Source of the DNA: Clarkia xantiana subsp. parviflora
Taxonomy: Eukaryota > Streptophyta > Magnoliopsida > Myrtales > Onagraceae
DNA length: 64,000 nt
Assembly: GCA_036873135.1 (NCBI GenBank)
Contig: JAPTYO010000012.1
Coordinates: 6,270,090 to 6,334,089, forward strand
Reading direction: 5' to 3'
In this document: positions 12,465-21,581 of the stretch, one piece after another
Position numbering within the stretch: position 1 is the first letter of the stretch
How the letters are laid out: every line of letters begins with the position of its first letter
Notes under the pieces: generated by a model
Seen by the model: the letters and a program-made list of their open reading frames with translations, nothing else
The model's database searches: none
Told to the model about the DNA's origin: nothing
Made by a program: the position numbers and the translations under genes

Positions 12465-13215
12465 GTTAGACCAAAGATACGCTCTTGGTGGGCGTCGAAT
12501 CTATTCACGAGACAGGCTCTCGGAGGGCACTTAACGTTTCACAGGATAGGCTCCCGGAGGGCGCAAGTTAGACCAAAGATGCGCTCCTGGTGGGCGTCGA
12601 AAACTGTTCACGAGACTGGCTCTCGGAGGGCACTTAACGTTTCACGGGATAGGCTCCCGGAGGGCGCAAGTTAGACCAAAGATACGCTCCTGGTGGGCGT
12701 CGAATCTGGTAGTTTGAAATCTACTTCAAGATACGCTCTTGGGGGCGTCGAATCTGGTAGTTTGAAATCTACCTCAAGATACGCTCTTGGGGGCGTCGAA
12801 TCTGGTAGTTTGAAATCTACCTCAAGATACGCTCTTGGGGGCGTCGAAGGTCGTAGTGTTTAGAAACCACTCTTAAGATACGCTCTTGGGGGCGTCGAAG
12901 GTCGTAGTTTTTAGAAACCACTCTCAAGATACGCTCTTGGGGGCGTCGAAGTTCGTAGTTTTTGGAAACCACTCTCAAGATACGCTCTTGGGGGCGTCGA
13001 AGTTCGTAGTTTTTAGAAACCACTCTCAAGATACGCTCTTGGGGGCGTCGAAGTTCGTAGTTTTTGGAAACCACTCTCAAGATACGCTCTTGGGGGCGTC
13101 GAAGTTCGTAGTATGAAAACTACTCTCAAGATGCGCACTTGGTGGCGTTGAAGGTCGTAGTATGAAAACTACTCTCAAGATACACTCTTGGGGGCGTTGA
13201 GGGTGTTGTTGACTT
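12465..13215. repeat. Tandem repeats in element A's 3' region (102-bp, 48-bp and 51-bp units)
   Basis: Two and a half units of 102-103 bp start with gttagaccaaag at 12465, 12567 and 12670. They pass into 48-bp units (caagatacgctcttggg at 12727, 12775, 12823) and then 51-52-bp units up to about 13215. All share the atacgctcttgggggcgtcgaa core, so the shorter units evolved from part of the longer one. The 51-bp units are 17 codons long, which explains repetitive open frames on both strands here; I do not treat those as genes. Confidence 0.88.
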
Positions 13216-13502
13216 GGAAGTCATATCTGTGTAAGGATAACATAACGATTATATCACCATCTTCTTTGAAAGATACTTTTGAGTAACTTCTACTTCATTG
13301 GGAGCATTCATGCTTTATGTACACTTGGGGTGCCTTGGATGGATCAAGACACCCTTTGGTGGAAATCAAAGATAGTTGTAGAGTCGGAATAACTTCTTGA
13401 GTTCTCCTTCTCAAAAGTTGTTTTTGGAAAACTTAAAATGTTTGGCCATGCAAAGTGCTGAATATTAAACTAAGGATATGGTCTTTGATTTGTCTTGTCT
13501 TC

Positions 13503-14539
13503 TTATACGTAGAACTTCTTTAGATGTTCTCCACTGAAGGTGTTTGTGGAGATATACCCATCCCCATCCTCTAGGCGGTAAGCATTTGCGTATGGAACTG
13601 ATGCTATCTTATATGGTCCTTCCCACTTTGGAGATAATTTTCTGACTTGGTCTAAGTGTGAGAACTCGTTCTTTCTGAGTACTAGTTCTCCTATGTGGAA
13701 TTGCCTCTCCTTGACTTGGCGGTTGTAATATCTTGCGGATACAAGGCGCATTCGTGCATGTGCTTCCTCTGAGTTCCATCTTTTATCATCCACAAGGTCT
13801 AAGTCTAAGAGCCTTGCTTTGTTGTTCTCGTGCTCTTCAAAGTACGTGGTCCTTAGTGATGATACAGCCATTTCTGCTGGTGCCGCCGCTTCAGTCTCAT
13901 ATACTAGGCCAAATGGTGTTTCCCCTGTGGCTATCTTTGGTGTTGTTTGCACTGCCCATAGAACATTTTCCAACTCATCTACCCAACTTCCCTTGGTGGC
14001 ATGGATTCTTTTCTTTAAACCGTCTAACACTATTTTATTTGCCGACTCTAGTTACACGTTTGTCTGGGGGTGCTTTACTGATGCGAAGCGTTGCTCTATA
14101 TTCAGCCTTTCACAGTACCATTGCAGTTTCTTGCTCTTGAATTGTGGACCATTATCACTTATTATGGCTTTTGGGACTCCGTATCTCGAGACAATGTGAG
14201 ATTGAATGAAGTTAACGATTTGCTCGTCTGTTGTGTTTCCCATTGGCTTCGCTTCTATCCACTTGGAGAAGTAGTCTATTTCTACTATTATGCAAGTTTT
14301 CTGCCCTTTTGTTCTTGGTAGGGGGCCTATCAGATCAATCCCCCACTTTGCTGCTGGGGCTGTTATATTTCTGGAGTACCTTTGGCAGTGATCACATTTT
14401 TGTACCAAGTCTGCTGCTTCTTTGCTCATTGTTGGCCAATAGTATCCTAGGTTGTAGACCTTTCGGATTATTGATCGTGCTCCTTCATGGCATCCCGCAT
14501 CTCCTTCATGGAGCTCTGCAAGTACTCTCTCTGTTTCTG
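13503..14539 (-). pseudogene. Integrase of element A (downstream of the B insertion)
   Basis: In sense order from 14539: HEGDAGCHEGARS and CDHCQRY (zinc-binding HHCC), WGIDLIGPLP (first catalytic Asp), ISDNGPQF (second Asp) and LESANKIVLDGLKKR (catalytic Glu region). A C-terminal domain follows with LSPKWEGPYKI and a FSGEHLKKFYV end. A TAA stop at 14054-14052 replaces a Gln codon in front of the catalytic Glu. About a dozen residues before WGIDL are missing relative to B (APAAKWGID versus a longer linker), an in-frame deletion. The domain joins the pol fragment at 25473 once B is removed. Confidence 0.88.
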
Positions 14540-14860
14540 GATATTGATGGGTTCGAGTACAGCCGTTAGGCCCTTTAACGGTGAGGAAACGGCAAATAAG
14601 CCCGGTGGGCCCTAAACGAAGGTCAAGATGGCCCAGACAAAGGATCCCGACGAAGGGAGCCCGAGGATGAAAGGTCCCGACAGAGTCGGACCTGACAAGC
14701 GAACTGAACGCTCCCGATGAGATGCCTCTGAGTAGGCCCCGATGAAGAATCCCTGAGAATAATAGGCCATGTCACGATGACGAGGGGCTCCGAGCGGTGA
14801 CACAACGAGATAACTCTGGAGTCCCCGATGTTAGTCGGGACTCGCTATCAGAGGATAAGG

Positions 14861-14999
14861 CCGGGATACGCGGGGCGTGGCCGAGATACGCGGAATGTGG
14901 TTAAAATACACGGAGCGTGGCCGAGATACGCGGGGCGTGGCCGAGATAAGCGAGATCATGGCCTAGATAGGCGGGATCACACCCGAAATACGCGGGATA
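14861..14999. repeat. 20-bp U3 tandem repeats of element B
   Basis: Six imperfect units of ccgagatacgcggggcgtgg lie 50-190 bases upstream of the TATA box. They are conserved in the 3' LTR (25070-25210) and in element E (about 50320-50460). Placement in U3 upstream of TATA suggests enhancer-like repeats; that role is inference. Confidence 0.75.
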
Positions 15000-15050
15000 C
15001 GGGCTAACCACCCCCAACGGTTCACCAGGTAACTGAGGTATCTCTTCGCC

Positions 15051-15057
15051 TATAAAA
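15051..15057 (+). promoter_or_regulatory. LTR promoter TATA box of element B
   Basis: TATAAAA within gcctataaaagggc, about 200 bases before the LTR end. It is conserved at the same place in 24753-25467 and in E. Transcription of the genomic RNA would start some 30 bases downstream. Confidence 0.7.
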
Positions 15058-15259
15058 GGGCAAGAGGTCACCTCAGATCACTTACGTTGAAATACCGTAC
15101 TTGAGATTACTGCTTGCCAGTCCATACGAGATACTCATTTAAGCATCGGAGAGGGATTCTGAGTCACCGCCCGGTCTATCCCCTCTTGCAGGATTGTGTG
15201 GAGCGAAGGAGCTAGGATCGCCATCAAAGTCCGTACCGGAGTTCCACCGTGATCCAACA

Positions 15260-15277
15260 TTGGTGCCGTCTGTGGGA
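15260..15277 (+). other. Primer-binding site of element B, mutated
   Basis: TTGGTGCCGTCTGTGGGA directly follows the LTR. E, C, A and F have TTGGCGCCGTC at this place, so B carries a C-to-T change at a CpG within the site. I have not assigned the tRNA. Confidence 0.75.
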
Positions 15278-15295
15278 AGCAAACAAAAAGCTGAC

Positions 15296-16900
15296 ATGCC
15301 TTCTACTCGTTCAATGGCGGCTGGTAAGCAAAGAAGACAGGGACAATCTGGTGGTTCCCGTCACCCTGCTGCAACAACTTTGAATTCACTACCAGAACAG
15401 GAGGAAAACCAGAATCATCCCGCCGCTGAGCTCTCCCAGACAGGGGGGCACAATGAAGGTCCCGAAGAGATTGCCGCTCAGCACCAGGGCAACAGGGAGC
15501 AGGAGACTCCCCCAGCTACGGACCTGACAAGAGCCGTGGCAGAAGCCATGCCCATGTTTTTGGCAGCTGTGGAGGCCCTCTTAGATCGGAGGGAGACCGC
15601 GCGGAGGCAGGAGGAGATGCCCCCGTTAGAAGAGGCGGCCCCACCAGCAGGGGTTCGTAAAGCCAGGACAAGAGTAGGGCGTCCATTCAGCCAGAGAGAT
15701 TCGTGGTTGATGGGCCAGGACCAGTACAGCACAGGACCATTCCCCTGAACGGTCCCATCACCCACAATCAGGTGGTAAAGATCGTGAACATCTGCATGGG
15801 AGAGCAGAAGCCGCTGGTGTCGGAGCTGAGGGATCGATCTACTCATCCCTTCATTCCTCGACTTATAGACACCTGAGCCCCGCCAGGGCTGGGTATCCCC
15901 ACGATAAAGGAATACGATGGCGAAGGAGATCCGGTTCGTCATGTCCAGAAGCACCTCATGGCGTGTCTGGGAAGAGCCCCGAATGAAGACATAGTGTGTA
16001 CACTGTTCCCGAACACGCTTGGAGAAAGAGCCCTGACCTGGTTCTTTAGTCTGCCCCCAGGCTGCTTCACTTGCTGGGCAGATATGCACGACCGGTTCAT
16101 TCAGCAGTACCAGGGTCGTAGACGTTTGCTGAAGAGCGTGAGGTCCCTGACCCAGGTGGTACAGAGGCCCGACGAATCGCTGGCACACTATTACCAGTGG
16201 TACACTGCCAGTGTGGCGGAGATTGACGAGGAGATCTCGGAGGGTGAAACCATCCGTACATTCATTCGGAACCTAACGGCCCCCTACGGTTCCGACCTAA
16301 TGCACAGCGTGGCCGAGAAAGCCGTGTGGAATATGGAGGCACTACAGAAGAGGGTGAAACGGCAAATCAATGTCCAGGAGTCGAAGATAGCCGCTGGAGA
16401 GTTGGAGCCCCCGAAGTCGAATAAAGGGAAGCAGTCGGTTAAACCTTTCGACGATCGTAAGTCAAAGGGTAAACCCGAAGGCAGTCGGAATCGAGGTCGC
16501 TCTGATCGGAGGGATGATAGGCGTTCTTTAAGGAAGGACAAGCGGGAGGATCTCGACATTCCTCTCAACTTCTCCATGGCGGAGGTACTAACGGTCATGG
16601 AACGACAAGGTATCTCCAGGTACCCCCCAAAGAAGGATAGAGAATTCTTAGGATCCCGCACGGATCGCTACTGCCGATTTCACCGCGCAAATGGCCACGA
16701 TACCAACCATTGTCGGGAGCTGAAGAAGGAGATCGAGAAACTTATCCAGAAGGGGAAGCTCAAGGAGTTCGTCGGGGATAAGCGGTGTCGATCCCGCTGT
16801 CGGTCCCGATCGCGGTCCCGTTCTCGATCCCGCGATCGGTCCCCAAAGAAGAAGAGGTCCGATCCGGAGCCGTCCGGTGCTCGCAAGGAACGACGGGGCA
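15296..16900 (+). pseudogene. Gag of element B, frameshifted
   Basis: The start ATG at 15296 opens MPSTRSMAAGKQRRQ. A Gln/Glu-rich N-terminal part follows, with a helical segment (ATDLTRAVAEAMPMFLAAVE). Comparison with E (50757-51166) shows that B lost 22 bases near 15657-15662. The frame shifts there and the old frame stops at 15746. The correct frame resumes (QPERFVVDGPGP), hits TGA at 15874-15876, then gives the capsid-like region (TLFPNTLGERALTWFFSLPPG, WADMHDRFIQQY). A zinc knuckle near 16670-16716 has the form CX2HX4HX4C (CRFHRANGHDTNHC). A basic Arg/Ser stretch lies near 16790-16850. Confidence 0.88.
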
Positions 16901-19798
16901 CCATTAATGTGATTCACGGAGGGTTTGCTGCTGGAGGTGATACCTCGTCCTCCCGGGAGGTCTACGCCTCTAGAATTCCTACGGCTGTGGTGTTGGGAAA
17001 GAGGTCCCGATCCTGGACCCTGAAAGAAGAGATGGTGATCTCCTTTTCGTCGGAGGATCTCATAGGCGTGGAGACTCCACATGATGACGCCTTGGTTGTG
17101 ACCTTAGATGTAGACGGGTACGAGATGAAGCGAATTCTGATCGACGGAGGGAGCTCCTCCGATATTCTATTCATGGACGCACTGGAAGCTATGGGGAAAA
17201 CGAAGAAAGATCTGAAGGAGGCAAACTTCCCGATGGTCGGGTTCTCTGGTTCAACCTCCTATCCGCTAGGAGTAATCACCTTACCAGTGGAGTTTGGTAG
17301 TGGGTGGAAATCAGAAAGGAGGAACGTGGAGTTCGTGGTAGTTGATTCCGCGGGGACTTACAACGCAATTATCGGGAGAACCACCATCAACCCCCTGATG
17401 GCAGTTGCCTCGACAGTGCACCAGAAGATGAAGTTCCCGACCGACCACGGAGTTGGAGAAGTCAAGGGTGATCAGGTAGCTTCTCGAAAATGCTATGTTA
17501 ACGCCACCCGAAGAAGAAGGCGAGAGGCCATGACTGTCCTCCAGACAGATACAGATCCTAGAGAGGAGTTTGGGCGTCCCGCCCCCGTAGAAGATCTAAA
17601 AGAAGTTGAGATCGACGGACCCCAGAGGAAGGTGAAAATTGGGTCTGCTCTGACTGAGGAGACAGCCCAAAAATTGATTGAGTTGCTGAAGGAGTTCAAG
17701 GAGCTGTTTGCCTGGTCCCCGAGTGATATGCCAGGAATCAGCCTCGATGTGATCGTACACGAGCTGAAGATAGACCCCGCAATCAAGCCTATCACGCAGA
17801 AAAGGCGTCTGATGGGTACAGACAAGAAGATTGCGATCCAGCAGGAGGTGGGCAGGTTGCTCGATGCCGGGTTTATTAAAGAGCTCCGATTCCAGACTTG
17901 GGTTGCTAATCCAGTACTGGTGAAGAAGACTAATGGGAAATGGCGGATGTGTGTGGATTTCCGCGACCTGAATAAAGCTTGCCCGAAGGACTGTTATCCG
18001 CTCCCGAGAATCGACCAGCTGGTGGATGCCACGTCGGGACATGAGCTGTTGAGCTTCATGGACGCATATTCGGGCTATAACCAGATCAATATGGCCAAGG
18101 AGGACGCTCCTCACACAGCGTTTTATGCAGACAGTGACATCTATCACTATGGTCATGCCTTTCGGACTAATCAATGCCGGGGCAACCTATCAGCAAATGG
18201 TGAATAAACTGTTCGGAGATATGCTGGGGGAAACCATGGAAGCTTACGTGGATGATATGTTGGTAAAGTCCCGACAAGCCGAGGATCATGTGCACAACCT
18301 AACCCTGGCGTTTGAGCGGATGAGGCTTCATCAGGTCCGTTTAAACCCGACAAAATGCGCCTTCGGAGTCCACTCAGGGAAATTTTTGGGCTTTATGGTG
18401 AGCCAGAGAGGAATTGAAGTGAATCCCGAGAAGCTGAGGGCGATTGAGGAGATGCAGTCCCCGATAAACCATCGAGAGGTACAAGTGCTAAATGGCCGAC
18501 TGGCTGCAATGAATCGTTTCCTGTCCAAAGCCAGCGACCGATCAATGCCATTTTTCGAAGTCCTGAGGGCCAACAAGAAATTTGAGTGGACCGCCAAGTG
18601 TGAAGAGGCGTTCCAAGCACTCAAGCAGCACCTTCGCACCCTCCCGCCGTTGGCGAAACCGGTTCCAGGCGAGCCACTCTATCTTTATTTGGTTGTTTCT
18701 GAATTTGCCATTAGCTCTGTGTTAGTAAAGATTGTCGAGGGTAATCAAGTCCCCGTCTATTATGTAAGCAAGGCGTTTGCCAAGTCTGAATTGAATTATC
18801 CTGCCGTTGAGAAGTACCTCTTTGCGTTGATTATTACTGCTCGGAAGCTAAGGCCTTATTTCCACGCACACGAGGTCACTGTGCTGACGAACCAGCCTTT
18901 GAAGCATTTTTTGAACCGACCGGATGCGTCGGGAAGGTTAGTGAAATGGGCGGTAGAGCTTAGTGAGTTTCGCATACACTTTGCTCCGAGAACGGCTATT
19001 AAGGGTCAGGCGTTGGCGGATTTCATAGCAGAATCTACAGCCCCCGATCTAGAAGAAGCGGGCCCTGTAGAGGGGGCAACCATGGAGGTCCCGACAGAAA
19101 AACAACCAGAGAAGGCAGAGCAATCAGAACAGCCAAACGAGGAAAATACCTGGGAGATGTACACGGATGGCTCCTCAAGTTCAGACGGATCAGCAGGAGC
19201 AGGCCTTTTGTTGATACCACCGGGTGAAGGTGAACCGCTCCGATACGCCTTGGCTTTAACATTCAAGGCCACAAACAACGAAGTGGAGTATGAAGCTCTT
19301 ATCACGGGCCTAAAAATTGCTAAAGGCACTGGAGTCGATCACTTGAGAGTGAAGTGTGACGCAGCTTTAATCGTGAACCAGGTTCAAGGGCGATGCGAAG
19401 CGAGAAGTCCGATAATGAAGAAATACCTACGCGAGGTACAAGCCCTGAAGGAGAGATTTAAAAGCTTCGATATCGAGGCAATCCCGAGGGAGGAAAACGT
19501 AGAGGCAGACGCCCTGAGCAAATTTGCCCTGGGGGCACCCTTGGAAGAAAATCGGAAGGTGCACTTCTTGGAGAAGGTGATCTTATCGACCATCGACCCG
19601 ACACAGGTGTGTGCCATTGAGGTAAAACCGGAGGAGGAGCCCACTTGGATGACCCCGATAGTCGCATACTTGACTACGGGGACAGTCCCCGATGAAAAAG
19701 TAGCAGCCGACAGGATATGTCGGATCGCGGCTAATTATGTGATGCTGGAAAATCAGCTATACAAGAAGGGCTAGTTCTCAACTCCGTACTTGAAGTGA
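16901..19798 (+). pseudogene. Protease, reverse transcriptase and dual RNase H of element B
   Basis: Starts near the NVIHGGFAAGG block after gag. Protease active-site region RILIDGGSSSDIL at about 17130-17170. RT: FIKELRFQTWVANPVLVKK, MCVDFRDLNKACPKD, LMDAYSGYNQI-type motif, then YHY, where two bases are missing at about 18150. The frame resumes at VMPFGLINAGATYQ and continues with EAYVDDMLVKS, which keeps the catalytic YVDD. A first RNase H fold follows, with catalytic residues replaced (LYLVVSEF, LTNQPLKH). Then comes a second, archaeal-type RNase H with the acidic set intact: YTDGSSS, NNEVEYEAL, VKCDAAL and EADALSK. In-frame TAG (19772) and TGA (19796) precede integrase. Confidence 0.92.
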
Positions 19799-20881
19799 GT
19801 GGCAGAGCCCGACACCAATCAAATCCTGAAGGAGGTGCATGAAGGGGTCGCGGCTTGTCATGAAGGGGCCCGATCCATTATGAGGAAAGTGTTGAACTTG
19901 GGCTATTATTGGCCTACGATGAACAAGGAAGCGACGGCGTTGGTCCGATCCTGTGACGCGTGCCAGAGGTACGCCCCGAGTATCGTGGCTCCGGCCGCTA
20001 ATCTGACATCCATCAAGAGCGCGTGGCCCTTCGCGCAATGGGGCATCGACTTGGTGGGACCTCTTCCACAAGCACAAGGTCAATGTAAGTATTTACTTGT
20101 AGCAATCGATTACTTTTCGAAATGGATAGAGGCAAAGGCGTTGGCCAGAACGACGGGGAACCAGATCGTCAAGTTCCTCCAGACCCATATTGTGTCCAGA
20201 TACGGGATTCCTAAGGTGGTGATCAGCGACAATGGTCCACCGTTTAACGGCTCTCAGGTGAGGGAGTATCTGGAGGAGTTGAACATTGAGCATCGGACAG
20301 CTTCTGTACGCCATGCTCAAACTAAAGGTCAGGTGGAATCAGCCAACAAAATCGTGATGGATGGCCTAAAGAAGAGGGTTTATGCCTTGAAGGGCAAATG
20401 GCTGAACGAACTAGAAAACGTGCTTTGGGCTGTTAGAACGACACCCAAACGATCAACGGGGGAGACTCCGTTCGGCCTCGTTTATGGCACGGAGGCTGTC
20501 GCCACCGTGGAGGTAGCTGTGGCGTCCCATCGGATGAGATATTACGAGCCTCTGACGAATGATGAGATGAGACGTCTGGACTTGGACTTGCTCGAAGAGA
20601 AGAGGCGGGAAGCCGATGAAGTCCAAGCTCAAATGCGTTTGGCGACGGCCAGGTACTACAATCGGCGAGTAAAGTCCCGACAGTTTTTCGTCGGGGAGCT
20701 GTTTTGGCGTCGCAACGAGTTCACCTTTTTGGATCGAATCAACAAGATGTCACCAAAATGGGAAGGACCTTATAAGGTCGTGGGGATGCCAGCTCCAAAC
20801 GCGTACAAGTTGGAAGACCTCGATGGCAGAACGTTAAAGCATTCTTTTAGTGGCGAACACTTGAAGAAACACCATGCTTGA
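19799..20881 (+). pseudogene. Integrase of element B
   Basis: Zinc-binding HHCC: HEGVAACHEGARS, then CDACQRY. Catalytic core: WGIDLVGPLPQ (Asp), SKWIEAKALA, VVISDNGPPF (Asp) and KGQVESANKIVMDGLKKR (Glu). C-terminal part: RQFFVGELFWRRNEF, MSPKWEGPYKV, FSGEHLKKHHA, stop at 20879-20881. The domain is open from 19799 to its stop and keeps all three acidic residues. It is cut off from the rest of pol by two stops just upstream, so it would not be made as part of the polyprotein in this copy. Confidence 0.93.
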
Positions 20882-21400
20882 TGAAAGTCGCCTTAAGTGG
20901 TGCCCGATGAAAGTCGCCTTAAGTGGTGCCCGATAAAGTCGCCTTAAGTGGTGCCCGATGTAAAATCCCTTTAAGTGGTGTATGCTGTTTATCGTTTAAT
21001 TCGATGTAAGCAAATTTTATGCCATCAATAAATAAAGAGGTTGCTTCCAATCAGAGTTATTCTTAGATCTATGCTAAGTATCAAAGTCGCCTTGAGTGGT
21101 GCACGAAAAAGTTGTCTTAAGTGATGCGCGATATTAAGTCGTCTTAAGTGATGCATGTGTTTTAGATTTATTCTAAGCATTGAAAAGTCGCCTTAAGTGG
21201 TGCACGATATTAAGTCTTCTTAAGTGATGCGCGATATTAAGTCGTCTTAAGTGATGCATGTGTTTTAGATTTATTCTAAGCATTGAAAAGTCGCCTTAAG
21301 TGGTGCACGATATTAAGTCGTCTTAAGTGATGCACGAGATTAAGTCGCCTTAAGTGGTGCATGATGATAAGTCGCCTTAAGTGGTGCAAATTAGTAAATC
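20882..21400. repeat. 25-26-bp tandem repeats in element B's 3' region
   Basis: Repeated aagtcgccttaagtggtgcccgatg begins at 20885, 20911 and 20936 just after the integrase stop. A longer unit of about 106 bp (tgtgttttagatttattctaag… plus three cttaagtg cores) is repeated from about 21150. Cores alternate between gccttaagtggtgc and gtcttaagtgatgc. Short tandem arrays right behind integrase are typical of Tat 3' regions. Confidence 0.88.
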
Positions 21401-21581
21401 GTCGGAATGACATACGAAAATATCTTAAGTGTCGAAGTATCGACCTAAGCAAGAATAGTAAAGCCACTCGGAGAAGTGCATTGAAAAGATCGGAACTAAG
21501 GAGGTCTGATAAATTAATAAGGGCTCAAAGGCCCAACGATTACAAAAGCGAGGAAAATACAAGGACTCTAAAGATAAGCAG

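Larger units (their letters stand above)
14545..15259 (+). repeat. 5' LTR of element B
   Basis: Begins TGATGGGTTCGAG and ends GTGATCCAACA. Inside are six roughly 20-bp U3 repeats (14861-14999, ccgagatacgcggggcgtgg type), a TATA box at 15051 and a conserved aagcatcggagaggg…ctcttgcagg block near 15143-15193. Same family as 24753-25467 and 50010-50720. Confidence 0.95.

Noticed and set aside
12817..13116. Repetitive frames of about 80 codons on both strands
   Set aside because: 51-bp tandem units (17 codons) inside element A; no domain.
15478..16188. 236-codon minus frame over B gag
   Set aside because: Antisense shadow of gag; no promoter or splice signals and no similarity to the true antisense gene at 21582-24204.
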